Below, piece after piece: positions 45,445 through 56,995 of a stretch of DNA of 64,000 nt. A program made the translations under genes and the position numbers. This stretch comes from Termitomyces sp. T153. Lineage: Eukaryota > Basidiomycota > Agaricomycetes > Agaricales > Lyophyllaceae. The stretch covers positions 248,001 through 312,000 of the forward strand of contig JACKQL020000042.1 in assembly GCA_018296165.2 (NCBI GenBank). Reading direction: 5' to 3'. The notes beneath the pieces were generated by a model. It saw nothing but the letters and a program-made list of their open reading frames with translations. It was not told the DNA's origin and did not search any database. Numbering within the stretch: the first letter of the stretch is position 1; each line of letters begins with the position of its first letter.

Positions 45445-46289
45445 TGATGTGAAATGTAAGTTTGATGCTGTCAATTGATCAGATCAACTGATCAAACTTT
45501 CTATTCACAGTTGTTCAAGGGCTTAGTTACACACAATCCCACATAGCATAGAATGAGAATTGATATTTTTATGATTTGATTTAATGATTGAGATGGTCTC
45601 GCACAAATAAATGGGCTCAATAGTATATCAAACTGATTCCAAAGCAATTAGTAACTCATAGGCCTAAGAGATCTGCTCCCTGGGATATCTCTGAGCCATG
45701 GTATGTAGATTGCCTATCTTTTTCCTTTGAAATCCTCCTCCTTTTATAGCCCATTGTTGGCACATGGACCAACATGCTATCTGCATGTTTTTATGGCTGG
45801 TCAGGTATGTTGTAGGCCAGTTTACCATTAACTGGTTTTTGGCCCTATTCTTGCTGGTTTTTAATCTTTTTCTCCTCTGCTCTCTCTACTTATGGCTTTT
45901 CCTTGTTTTGTTACCTTGCCTAACATAGGTCCAAACTTTTCCCAGTTGATTTGTTGTAGGGACATTGTTTTCAAAGGGCTGCAAGGATTTTTACAAGCAT
46001 AGACACTCAGGTAGCCAAATAGCCAGACCTGCTGAGCATTGCCACTCATCAGCAATCAGTGCATGATCTTTATTCTATGTTTCCCTCATCATTGATCACT
46101 CATTCCTGGCTGCTTTTCTTTTAGCTGGGCTTTTTGGGTTCATTGGTATTTTACTTTCAGTATGTGCTCAATGCCTACAGTCTTCAGCATTTTCTGACTT
46201 ACGGTTTTCAGTCAGTTTTTATGGTATATTGAGCACTTCAAGATATGTTATACTTCTTGCCTGTCACATATCATTAGACAGGCATATCA
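45445..46289 (-). repeat. 3' LTR of element Y
   Basis: On the minus strand it follows the purine tract GGCATGGGGGAGG (46,290-46,302). It is nearly depleted of CpG, while its partner keeps many at the same positions. Confidence 0.9.
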
Positions 46290-47118
46290 CCTCCCCCATG
46301 CCATTTTACTGACTGCCCCCAGTCAGATTGTCCACCCCCAAGGTTTGCTGGCCCTTTGATCATGCCTGACCCCAAAATTTCTCTCTTTTCTGAGAAAAAC
46401 TTTTAGTCTATCCTCATTTGGTCCCCATAAGTTTTTTCCTTCAATCACACTCATTTCCCTATAAACAATTCCAGGCCTCAGCTTTTTGCCCTTGTCACCA
46501 TGGCTCTTGATCTAAAGGCTTGTGGAGCCTTATAGAACCAAATGACAGGTCTGGCATAGCATTCCCTGTAGGCTTCTGTAGTTCTTCCCTCAAGGCTTTT
46601 AACTTTTCCAGAGTGATATCTACTCATTGCTCTAGGTTTTGGGATAGCTCCAATTGTTTCCAAGCTTTGTAAGAGACTACTCTAAAAGCCACAACCCTGG
46701 TTTGTGTAAGGGAATGACCCCTTTATGGGTAACTCCAACTCTATCTGGCCTTAGTCATAGGTATAGCATCATCTTTAGCATATCCAACCAACTGGCTGCC
46801 AAGCCCCTGCACCCTCCAGTCAGTATTAGTCAGCCCTTTGTAGTCATTTGACTCTATTTCTCCTTTCAATGTATTGATAGTCATTACTGCTTAGCATACC
46901 CAAGCTGCTTACCACATATAGTATTAGTCATAGCATAGCTACAGATGTAGTATATAAGCTGGTCATAAGAATAGAATATCCTTTGACCAATCAATAGCAG
47001 CATTCCCCAGGTCTATTTAGTGAACCAACTGTGAAAGCCCCAGCATCATTACCTTAGTGTTGCTCACTGTGCTTGCCTTCTTGCCTGACTCTTAGCTGCC
47101 ATTCTGCCCCTTTGACTC
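46290..47118 (-). other. 3' untranslated tail of Y
   Basis: This 829-bp stretch lies between the integrase end and the 3' LTR. A short minus-strand frame (46,478-46,663) is open but unrecognised. A purine tract ends it. Confidence 0.5.
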
Positions 47119-48101
47119 TCACTCACAGCTTGCATCATTTGTCATTGCCAGGTTCATCTGCAGTTGTGCTTGTCCCCTCACAGTCTGCCAAACTGACCCA
47201 TCCAGTTCTGCCACAATATAATTACCACTCTTGGTCCTAGCAATTACTACCATTGGACCATGAAAGTGGGGAAGCATTTTAGCACTGTGTGAACTTTCTG
47301 TATCCATATTCTTGACCAAGACTAAGTCCAAAGGTTTGAAATTGAAGTCTTTGATAGAGTTTTTATACTCTTCTGCAAACTTCAAGGCCCATTGGAGTTT
47401 GTCCTTCCCAACTCTCTCTCTCTTCTCCTCCACATGTTGGTGGTGCTTGGCTAAAGCCCTGGCATGATACCCAATCAAGTCTTCTGTAGATAATGGCCCT
47501 TTTGGTAATTCTATTAACAAGTAGCTTCTACTGAGTCCAAGGGTAGAGTTGGATGAGCCCCAGTGACCATGAAGTATAGTGAACATCCAAATCTCTGCCA
47601 GATAGTAATGCAATCACTCCACATTACATGAAAAAAGAACCAGAACCATTTAGTGTGATCCTCACAAGCTTTAAATAAAGCTTGCATGACATGCCAATCT
47701 GGTCTTTCAATTTTGCCATTAGCTCAAGAGTTGTATGGAGAGATGGCTATGCCTCTGATTCCATATTTGCTCTCTATCCAGGCTGTGACCTTCTTGTATT
47801 GTCCAGCATTGTCAGTGATGATCTCTGCAATGCAGCCCTAGCAACAAATCACATCCTCAAACAACCATTGACCAATTGTTTTATAGTTTTCCTTGCACAT
47901 AGGCCTCCCTTCTGTCCATGAAGACAATGCACACCTACCATGGACAATATACTTGCAGCCATTTGAAGCTGGAGTCATGTGCATGGTATCAATGTGGATT
48001 GTTTGGAAGATAGAGGGTGTGTAGGTCACTGTGGGAGCTCTGTTTACAACTGTCTTCTGATGTATCTGACAGTTGTGACAAGTCCCAACATACCACTGCA
48101 C
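47119..48101 (-). pseudogene. Y integrase
   Basis: Two frames (47,838-48,101 and 47,119-47,613) plus sequence between them cover the zinc-binding end 'WYVGTCHNCQIHQ', the core with 'IHIDTMHM', 'EIITDNAGQYKKVTAWIESKYGI' and 'SPYNS.ANGKIER' (D, D, E), and a C-terminal part '[20 protein letters not shown]' typical of the GPY/F module. Stops and shifts break it. The final '[13 protein letters not shown]' carries no chromodomain. Confidence 0.8.
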
Positions 48102-48201
48102 ATCTCCATCAATTCCTGGCCACCAAAATCATTCTTGAAGTAATGGTTGCATAAGCCCTCCTATGCCCCAAGGCATCATGGGCTGATTTAAGCATGAATA
48201 T

Positions 48202-49463
48202 TCATCTATTGATATTGACTACTAGCTTATGCCCAGCCTCATGATTGCACTTGTACAGTCTCCCTTTTGGATCAAAGAAGAACTGCCTTGCAAACCTCTT
48301 GAACTTGTCTGGGTCACAACCCTGCAATCCATCAGGTTTTTTGCTTGGGTCTTGTAGCCAACTTTGTACAATTGGTAGCAAATCATCCCACTGTTCACTC
48401 TCACCACCTTTCCTATGCTCTAAGTAGGCTTGTAAGTCTGCCTCCTTGTCCTCCTCAGTGCTTTCTGTAGGTAACAGAGGCTGAGAGAGAGATAGTATTG
48501 TAACAGGATCCATTTTGAATGTCTGCTGCTGACTTAGAACTGCCTTCCTAAGCTCTGCTTCTTGAGACCTTGCTCTATCAAGTTCTTGTTCAAAGTCTGA
48601 TACTTCAGTGGCTACTGCATGTAGATAGCCACCTCTAGTGTCAATTTGATCTGCAAACTCCTCAAGTGCTAAGGGTTCCCAATCCTCCCATCCTGGTTCA
48701 TTGTTGGTTTTAGCTGGATATTCAAAGTGCATAGTCTTTGGTTTGTCCACCAACTCTGGATTCACAGGTGGGTATTCCTCATCTCCTGGCTGCCTGAGCC
48801 TTCTAGACAGGCCATCAACACTAAAGGTCTTTCCTGGCACATGCCTCAAAGTGAATTGATAGAGTAGTACATCCTCAATCCATCTCATAATGATAGCATT
48901 AGGTGCTACTCCAGGATTGCTTAGCATTACTTTCAAATACTTGGCATCTGTCTCCACCACAAGCTTTCTACAACCAACTAGCCAATACTTATTAGCTTGC
49001 AAGGCTCTCATCAAACCATAGAGTTCTCTTTTAGGTTGTGAAAATCTTGCCTCCCTCTCATTCAAGGTGATGGATCCTAGCTTAGCACAAGTGCATTGCT
49101 TAGGATTGTCTGGAGCTTCTTGGAATATTCCAAAGCCCACTGCCATCCAAGAAGTGTCAATTGATAGGACCACTGCCCCTCCTGACTCATAGTCAATTGG
49201 CTTTAGAGGTGCACTTGCAGCTAGCAACTTCTTCAACTGAGCCATTGCTGCTGTTCCTCACCCCAAACAAATGGTGTGTGGTTTTGAGTCAACTTGTTGA
49301 TGGGTGCAGCCACTTTAGCATAGTCTTTGATGAACATCAAAGGTACCACAAGTACATATGAAAGCCCTGACATCTGACTTATCCTGACAATTACCCCACC
49401 CCATAAGAATGGCCAACTGCTTGGTCTCAGGTTTTTATCCCTCATAGGAACACCTGTGGCCAA
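48202..49463 (-). pseudogene. Y RNase H and linker to integrase
   Basis: The long frame 48,202-49,245 (347 codons, intact) starts in the RT thumb/connection ('MAQLKKLLAASAPLKPIDY') and carries RNase H with 'VVLSIDTSWMAVGFGIFQ', 'RELYGLMRALQANKYWLVG', 'VVETDAKYLKVML' and 'RHVPGKTFSVDGLSRR', i.e. the D-E-D positions. It continues into an acidic linker before the integrase. The frame just upstream (49,233-49,463) holds the thumb. This is the best-preserved stretch of pol in the window. Confidence 0.85.
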
Positions 49464-49531
49464 CCACTACAATCTCATCTGCACAGACTACTGACTTCTT
49501 CCCAGAAGGTTCCTCCAGCATATTTGATTCT

Positions 49532-50542
49532 TTATAACACTCTGTTTACATTTTGCAGATGTTCCCATACAAATCTCCTAATGCCTGGATTTTCTGGAAT
49601 ACCCTCATAGCCTCTATCTGGCAATTCATACTTGTGAGGTGGACCTCTGATTGGCACATCATCAATGTATGGCCAAGTTACATGAGGTATCTCATCTATC
49701 AAGATGGAGGTAATGTCATCATGAAAGATTGGTACCAAATTTGTCCAGCCCATTGGCAGGGTTACCAGCCTTAGAGCACCAAAGGGTGTCTGAAAGGTGG
49801 TATAGTCCCTAGACCTCACATCCAACACTCTCTCATCATATCCCACATACAAGTCAAAGATCCCTCCACAAGCTCTGCCAGCAAAATGACTAGCTAACTC
49901 TGCAGTTGCTGGTGGCAACCCAGAATGTGCTATGGTCACCTTGTTTAAAGGTTCCAAGCTGTGAACTATCCTCAAACTTTCACCATCCTTCTTCAATACT
50001 GTGAACCACTGGGATCTGTATGAAGAGTTGGATGTCTCATACACCCCTGCCTCAATTTTCTGCTCTATCATCTGGCAGATTTTATCTCTGAGTCCAGGAG
50101 CAATGGAAATGTTCTTCATTACCCAGGGGGTGTGAGGAATTACTGGCATCACTACAGGAGGGAAAGATTCCTCCTTGAGCCTACCTCTTTGAGAATCATC
50201 CCATGCAAAAGCCTCATTCTGCAGCATCATTAGATGATGTACTGCATTCATCTCCTCTGGCCATAGAAAACCATCACCATGTGCTTGGTCAATGATCTCC
50301 TTGCACTCAGCAGTGTACCTCCCTGTGGGTTTGAAATCAGGTGGGTTTGGGTCCAACTGTGGCATGTCTGCTAAAGGATCTCCAGTGATACACTCTTCAA
50401 TTGTAAACTCCTCAGAAGAGGTTCCTAGTATGGGTTTCACCTTTCTAGCAACAGGTTTGTATTTCTTAGAAAATACTTGTGCAGTTTCCCCCACACCTGC
50501 TTCTAACTCTAGGCTTTCCTGCTGTACTAAGATCTCTTCCAA
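49532..50542 (-). pseudogene. Y reverse transcriptase
   Basis: The 336-codon open frame has 'KIEAGVYETSNSSYRSQWFT', 'VLKKDGESLRIVHSLEPLNK', 'GIFDLYVGYDERVLD', 'TPFGALRLVTLPMGWTNLV' and the catalytic 'PYIDDVPIRG' (YIDD near 49,657-49,670). The N-terminal part lies in the hinge between protease and RT. The start codon is only the first ATG in frame, as the polyprotein would be read through from upstream. Confidence 0.85.
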
Positions 50543-50763
50543 CTTCTCTGGTATCTGACACAGCTGCCCATTTAGCTAGGCTGCTAATGTCTTCTCATCT
50601 CTTCCTCCAACATCCCCCTTTGCAGCAAAGGCCTGCAAATACACATCTCTCAATTCCTGGTTCTTGAATCCACTATGATTTATAGTGTACCCAGTCACCA
50701 CTACTTCACTATTCTCCTTTTCTCCAATCATCACTGCCACCTCTCCCCTGGTCACTGACCAGA

Positions 50764-51800
50764 TCATTGAGATTTAAAATTTTGGATCACTATCTCCTCC
50801 AACACCTGCCTTTGACACCTTCCCTCTTTGAAGAGTGGCAGGGCTGTCTGGCAACCAGTATTAGGATCTCTGATAGTTATAATGGCACTGCCATCTTGAA
50901 GGTTTTGTATGTTGCTTTCTGTCAGTGTGTCAAAAGGACAACACAACAAGACAGTATAAGCTGGCTTGACAAAGATATGCACTTGTAGATATATAGTGAA
51001 GCCTTCAGCAAAAGTAAATGGCACATTTTTGGCTAGACCAACTGATGTATCCACTTGACTGTTGGCACTCTCCATTCTTAAGCATATGCTGGATCCCAAG
51101 TCAATCCTGAATGAAGTTCCTCATCTAGTGCCATACAGACTATCTGAGAACCACTATCTAGAATTGTCTCCACTTGCCCCCTCTGATTGACAATGGGGTT
51201 CAAGGATCTCAACACTTGCAAATCTCTAGCCACATACACCACTACTGGCTTTTCTCCTGAAGGGATATTTTCCAAGTAAATGGCTACACAATCCTGATGC
51301 ACTACTGCACCAGTAGGCAAATCATCCTGTGTCCCATCTGCAATGAAATAGGTTGCCATTGGTAGGTCATTGACATCTACTTTGTTGGGTGCTTTCTTCT
51401 CCCTTGCAGTCTGCTATTGAACTGCTACTCTTGGGACATTGGGATCCCTAGACTGAGTCCCTGATTTGAGAGTCAATTTTTATATCATTGCTTCTCTTAA
51501 TCCAGGAGCCACATCTAACAGTTCTCCAGTACTGAAAGGTACAGTGACCTCCCAGAGCCTATCAATGGTCCTATCCCACTCCTTCTCCCTTGTTCCCATT
51601 AAGGAACTTTTAACAGTGTCCTCCACTGGCAAGTCTGGTCCCTCATTGAGGGCTGGAACCTTCTCAAAAGGTAGGTCCAGTTTTGGTGCAACTCTAGGTG
51701 GAATCACCAGAGTTAGCTTTTCTTTCCAGGGTTTTTCAGGGGTTCTCTCTGGCAATGAGGATATCCCTGGTTGAGATGCCTCTTTCCCAATTGCCTTCAT
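50764..51800 (-). pseudogene. Y protease region
   Basis: Frames 51,480-51,800, 51,078-51,359 and 50,764-51,099 form one region. The active-site text 'VETILDSGSQIVCM' (D-S-G core, about 51,140-51,160) marks an aspartic protease. A one-base shift just after it (near 51,085) moves reading to the last frame, where 'CLRMESANSQVDTSVGLAKN' continues the fold. A TAA/TGA pair interrupts the part before. Confidence 0.75.
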
Positions 51801-51808
51801 TGAGTCAT

Positions 51809-53437
51809 TTAAAAATCCTTAGAGGAAGATTTCTGTCCTTCAGGACTAGCTGTGTTCCTTGTGTTGACCAACACACTGAGCATCTCAGCCATTTTATTGA
51901 AACCTCTCCCCAAGTCCTCCAAGCAGTCTGACTCCTTATATTGAATGCACTCTAGCATGTCATCTCTTGTGTCCCTAGCAGAGTTTACATAGGTGGAGTA
52001 AGTGACTGTCTCTGGAGGGTCATCTTCTGGCTATCCAAAATACATGCTCACTTGCTTATCATTTACTTGCACTAGTCTAGCATGGGGAGATATACCAGCA
52101 GGATCCCTAGGTAAAGGAGCACCATTAGGTAGTCTGGCTCTCCCTTCCAACAGGATGATCCATCCTTTTTGTACATCTCCCTTGATAACTTCACACTCTG
52201 AGATTCTATGTCCAGTTTGCCAACAATAGAAGCAAGTAACATCACTTCTCCCAGAAGTTGGAAATGTAGAAGGCCCTTCTGTCCTTATACCCTGGCTTCC
52301 TTTGGTATTCAAGAAGGTATTGTGCATGTCCAACTGACCAGCTTGCAAGGCTTGCATGGTACTCTGGATGCTCCCCATTTGTTTCCCAATGGTAACCACA
52401 GCATCTTGTAGATGAGCCATTTTCTCCTCCACTTCCTCCTCCTCAATGTTCCTCCTACTAGTTTCCATTTTCTCCACCTTCTCCTCTCTAGGGCTCCTTA
52501 CAGCAGCACCATCTATCAAGGTCCCCACTACTGTCAGCACTTCTGATAGGTCATACTTGTTGTCCTTGTGCCTATTTCTAGCAGGGTCTTTGTAGTGGCC
52601 ATATCTACTGATCAACCTTTCCTCAATAACATCTCCAAAAGCTGGTGTAAAGCATCCCAGGAATTTGTCTACCAGAGACCCATTTCTAGTGACATTAGCC
52701 AACTTCTTAGCCTCAGCTCTAAATTTCCTTATCAGAGAATGGATTTCTGTGGTGTCATTCCTACTAAGTCTGGCATGTTCTCTACAGATTCTGTCCAGGT
52801 TTGCAACACTACCTGTGTCATCAACTGCTTCTGGATAAGACTCCTTGATCTCTTTTTCAAAAGCAGACCAAGTATAGTCATCTCCAAAGGAATCAAAGCC
52901 CAGCCATTCCTGTTCAGTCTGAGCATCCACATACTCCAAGATTCTCTTTTTCCTTTCCTTATCTCCTTGGATCCCAGCATGCTCAAACAGAGAGATCATC
53001 CTTTGTAAAAAGCAATGAACCTCAGAGGGCTCAGTGTGCTTAAACTTAGGTGCATCCCTGCTGTCAGGCAGTGGTAGTTTATATCTGATATTTTGCTCCA
53101 TAATTGAGGTAGTAGAAACTGGTTGAGTAGTAGGGCACAGTTCTTTTGGTGAACTTGAAAATACTTTCTCATTCCAAAGCTTTCTTGTTCTAAGTAAGGT
53201 GTCAGGGTCAGGCAAAAAGGACTTTGAACCACTGCTATTGGTCCTAGTTTCTCTTTTCCTTAATACAACAGAGTTTTTCACCTTAGTTGTAATAACTTCA
53301 GGTGTTTTGGGCCAAGACCCAGGTGGTGTTTCAAAAGGGTTGGACTCCTCACAGAAATCCAAAAAGTGAGTTTTGTGCAACAAAAGCCCCTTGTGGTGGG
53401 CTCCAGATGATGTGACATGTAAGTTTGATGCTGCCAA
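51809..53437 (-). pseudogene. Y gag with zinc knuckle
   Basis: The frame opens at ATG 53,437, in the last bases of the 5' LTR, runs 468 codons, meets one TAG at 52,031 (probably CAG, glutamine, before decay) and continues to TAA at 51,809. It has a basic N-terminal stretch, a helical capsid-like region with 'FLQRMISLFEHAGIQGDKER' and 'WSAFEKEIKESYPEAVDD', a coiled coil, and the CCHC knuckle CFYCWQTGHRISEC. A single stop in over 540 codons makes it unusually well kept for this window. Confidence 0.8.
53391..53407 (-). promoter_or_regulatory. Primer-binding site of Y
   Basis: On the minus strand, two bases after the LTR end CACATCA, the sequence reads TGGAGCCCACCACAAGG within gag. It starts with TGG as a tRNA primer site does. 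I cannot name the tRNA. Confidence 0.5.
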
Positions 53438-54256
53438 TTGATCAGATCAACTGATCAAACTTTCTATTCACAGTTGTTCGAGGGCTTAGTTACACACAAT
53501 CCCATGTGGTGTAGAATGAGAATTGATGTTTTTATGATTTTATTTAATGATTGAGATGGTCTCGCACAAATCAATGGGCTCAATAGTATATCAAACCGAT
53601 CCTGAAGCAACTAGTAACTCATAGGCCTAAGAGATCCGCTCCCTGGGGTATCTCTGAGTTGTGGTACATAGATTGCCTGTCTTTTTCCTTTGAAATCCTC
53701 CTCCTTTTATAGCCCATTGTTGGTGCATAGACCAACATGCTATCCACATGTTTTTATGGCTGGTCAGGTATGTTGTAGGCCAGTTTACCATTAACTGGTT
53801 TTTGGCCCTATTCTTGCTGGTTTTTAATCTTTTTCTCCTCCGCTCTCTCTGCTTATGGCTTCTCCTTGTTTTGTTACCTTGCCTGACGTAGGTTCCAAAC
53901 TTTTCCCAGTTGATTTGTCGTAGGGACGTTGTTTTTAAAGGGTTTCGAGGATTTTTACAAGAATAGACACTCGGGTAGCCGAGTAGCCGGACCTGCCGAG
54001 CATTGCTACCTGTCAGCAATCAGTGCGTGATCTTTATTCTGCGTTTCCCTCATCATCGGTCGCTCATTCCTGGCTGCTTTTCTTTTAGCTGGGCTTTTTG
54101 GGTTCATTGGTATTTTACTTTCGGTATGTGCTCGATGCCCACTGTTTTCGGCATTTCATGACTTTACAGTTTTCAGTCAGTTTTTGAGGTATATATTGAG
54201 CACTCCGAGGTATGTAATACTTCTTGCCTGTCTCATATCATGAGACAAGCGTATCA
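53408..54256 (-). repeat. 5' LTR of element Y
   Basis: 849 bp. Its right half (53,900-54,256) keeps many CpGs that are TpG or CpA in the other LTR. Confidence 0.9.
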
Positions 54257-54394
54257 GCAGGACCTGAGGACCTTTTTTTTTTCTTTTTTTTACTTCGAGG
54301 ACCTATGGCCAGGTTTCTTTCTCAGTTCTCTCTCTCTCTTACGATACAGCTCACTCTCGAATTCCGGGCTCAAACCTTACAAGAAGGGGGCGAG

Positions 54395-54577
54395 TGTCAC
54401 GGTACGCACGTGACCACGAGCCATAGTAGTCAGTCGCATAGGTCGATATGTTCTCTTTAGTTCTATTCGTCTCGTAAACAGGTATGTACAACATACCATG
54501 TGTCACTAGTCACCAATAGATCTCATAAACAGTCTAGTTGTGGCGCCGCATTGCGAATCGCGAACAACAGCCTAACA
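54395..54577 (+). repeat. 3' LTR of element X
   Basis: It starts TGTCACGGTACGCACG after the purine tract AAGAAGGGGGCGAG and ends AGCCTAACA, followed by the ATAAA duplication. It is CpG-rich compared with the 5' LTR. Confidence 0.9.
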
Positions 54578-54582
54578 ATAAA

Positions 54583-55199
54583 TACCATGCTGCATTAGTA
54601 GTGAGTGAGACACCCAAAAGGCTTCCAACTAGCAGCGTGCATAATGCCAGTTAAGCATCTCTTGTGAGCCATCAGCCAGTCAAAATTTGGAAAACACCTG
54701 GATGCAATACACATACTAGTATATTGGATTGAACTTGATAGCTTGGCTTGAGGATAGATTGCATATTTATAGATGAGTCTTTTACGTGCACTGGAGATTA
54801 TGGAGGAGATTCTCGCTGAAGTTAAGTTTTAACGGCGCCGTCAGCCCGGTTGTCACGGTCGAAGTTCGGATACAACACGACAACTACAAGAGTTACTGAA
54901 GTTAGAACAAGGCAAGACCCACTTCAAAAGGTTCCCCCTTGGCCCTATTTGAGATCAATTCAGGGCTGGTAACTACAACAATTACTGATGCTTGGAACAC
55001 GACGGAGTATTTTTACGAACATTTGTGAATGCGGTCGGAATGCAATTCGAAAAGGTTTTCCGAGTCGTCGGAAGTGTTGACAAGGACGATAACGATTTCC
55101 ATGCAACTCTTTTACATCTTTGGCCCTGTTTGGAAGACGAAAAACAGTGGATGAGAATTGTCCTGTAAGAAGCTTGTTGCACCTCTCACTGCTCCATCA
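54583..55199. other. Intergenic DNA beyond the nested elements
   Basis: CpG-containing, with no gene recognised. Confidence 0.4.
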
Positions 55200-55211
55200 T
55201 ACCTCCAGAGG

Positions 55212-56150
55212 TCACTGGATGATGGGAATGCATTGGGAACGAATCCAGTCACGATCTCTATCTGAAAAGTCACACATCATATGCATCGTCTGGAGTGTCT
55301 TCCAGATCCTCAGGTCAGTCAAAGTTGATTCTGATGGATAGCCAAGGGTAAAATCAATATTACGAAGCGATGGAAAATCGAAATGTCGTAAAAGAGGTCC
55401 TATATCGTCATCAGAGACAAGGCACAAGTATTCCAACGGCAGACTCGTACAGCCTGAAGAATCGATGGAGTCAAATATGTGTTCATGAGATAGATCCTTC
55501 TGGATAATTTTGAGCGGGCACTGGAATCCCGACCCTAATGGCCAACGACCCGTCAAAAACTGTCGTTAGTTCAAAATCGAGGTTTTGTATCGACCGAACA
55601 TAGTCCGTCTGATCCTGGAGGTCCTCCACGGGATTGAGATAGGGTCGATTCGTACGCCTGCCGACAGAGATAGTCATTTTCGAATAACCGCAGACGCGGA
55701 TACAAGGACCACCGTCCTTGTTACAAGGAATGTCCTTCAATAAATGTCCATATTTGCGTTCGTGATATCTAGATTGGCCATGGAAATTTGTAGCATAAAA
55801 AGGAGCTGATAACTAACCTCATATTGTGTTTCTGAAGAACTTGATCAAACATAAGTTGAAACTGGAATTGTGTATCGAATCTGTATCACACAAACAGTCA
55901 TTAAAAGTGCTAATAAAGCGGCCTAGCGTCGCTCACCGTTATAAGTAACTCTGCACTTGTTTGAGATTCACGGAGAAGACTCAGGTGCTTAAGTCGCATG
56001 GATCTACGAATTTCAATAGAAATAATTGACAATAAGAATTTTATGAAAAGTCAAATGGGAGTACAACCTGCCATTGGAAAGGACAATTAGTGTGACGGGT
56101 CAACAATAACCAGCTCATCTACATCAACCTTTAAGCAACCTGGCAACCAT
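55212..56150 (-). pseudogene. F-box/LRR-like gene, probably broken
   Basis: Minus-strand exon-like pieces resemble the leucine-rich half of mushroom F-box proteins, which recruit substrates to SCF ubiquitin ligases. One (55,937-56,003) reads 'RLKHLSLLRESQTSAELL' and is followed by donor GTGAGC; a second (55,818-55,880) 'FQLMFDQVLQKHN' has donor GTTAGT; a third (from 55,768) runs to 55,483; and a shifted frame (55,556-55,212) reads 'LPLEYLCLVSDDDIGPLLRH' and 'FPSLRNIDFTLGYP'. The introns are about 45-65 nt. I could not join all pieces in one frame, so the gene may be a relic or need transcript data. The F-box itself is not seen. Confidence 0.4.
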
Positions 56151-56633
56151 GGAGATAATGAGCGCATCCCGAGAAAGATTGAATGATCAATGGGCAACAT
56201 CTGTGGCCTTGCGTTCTGATATTGGAGAAGTTCGAAGTCGACAGCATAACTGGCAACAGGGGCTGGCGTTAAAGTTGCGGAACATAAAATATTTGATCCG
56301 TTTACGATGCCGCTTGTACGCAGTTGTCGCTATCCCCAGGGCGTCGTATGCACATGATTTGGGTATTTCAAGTTAAGAACGACACGAGCAACCCTTACTG
56401 TAAAGGAGATAGTCAGGGTTTCTCTTCTGTGTTGGACCTGACACGGCTCAAATAAATTCCCCTATCCGATATCTGCCGATGCTTGCTGCAAAAAAAAGAA
56501 AAAATCAGGCGCTTGTGACCTCCTCCTTACTTCCTACTTGTCCATCCTGTGGAAGATCGTCATAGACCACTCAGATCTCTTGGACTATTACCCCTCTGTA
56601 TGGTTCTGTAGATTCTCTGCTATCTCTGAGTTA

Positions 56634-56858
56634 TTAAAAAGTTTGCCTGTTATCAAACGGATTGGTTGGTCGGGCTTTCATGATTGCGCTGTATCTATGT
56701 CCTTGGACTGCTCGTCTACCATCAGTGATACAAGGCCAATATGCCTCCAGTAATTTCTCCAGAGACAAAGAACTGGTGACATCATTGTCGATTGACTTTT
56801 GGAGTTCCCTGGCCACTGAATACATTGAAGCTTGAGCCATCCTAGCCACCTTGGCCAA
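56634..56858 (-). CDS. Short unassigned minus-strand frame
   Basis: A 74-codon frame reads as plausible protein ('VARELQKSIDNDVTSSLSLE') with no domain I know. It may be one exon of a larger gene or a relic. Context is CpG-containing host DNA between the F-box-like relic and the next gene. Confidence 0.25.
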   Translation of the reverse strand: MAKVARMAQASMYSVARELQKSIDNDVTSSLSLEKLLEAYWPCITDGRRAVQGHRYSAIMKARPTNPFDNRQTF

Positions 56859-56995
56859 TGGCCATCAAAAGAGTCCCATATGTACATATATACTCCTGGT
56901 CTTGTTTCGTCTAGAGGTCACAATCAAGTGCACGTTCCCTCCTGGCCTTGTGGCTTTATCTGGTCTTTTGTCTTGGTTAACATACTCCTCTATTT

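Larger units (their letters stand above)
45445..54256 (-). mobile_element. Gypsy element Y, full-length, nested in X
   Basis: LTRs of 845 and 849 bp (45,445-46,289 and 53,408-54,256) flank an interior on the minus strand with gag, protease, RT, RNase H and integrase. GCAG is present on both sides (45,441-45,444 and 54,257-54,260), a 4-bp duplication. The LTRs have matching ends TGATATG/CACATCA read on the minus strand. No chromodomain is seen. Y inserted after X, as it splits X between chromodomain and purine tract. Confidence 0.9.
40292..54577 (+). mobile_element. Chromovirus X (Ty3/gypsy), full-length, carrying nested element Y
   Basis: Identical 5-bp duplications ATAAA flank the element (40,287-40,291 and 54,578-54,582). 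Its LTRs are 40,292-40,474 and 54,395-54,577. The interior runs 40,475-45,444 and resumes at 54,261-54,394, the gap being element Y plus a GCAG duplication. Own length is about 5.5 kb. Order of domains is gag, CCHC, protease, RT, RNase H, integrase, chromodomain. Many CGA-to-TGA type stops make it inactive. Confidence 0.9.

Noticed and set aside
45455..53417. LTR Y borders first set at TGTAAG (45,455 and 53,418)
   Set aside because: With those borders the flanks do not match. Shifting to TGATGTGA gives TG...CA ends with inverted terminal bases and a GCAG duplication.
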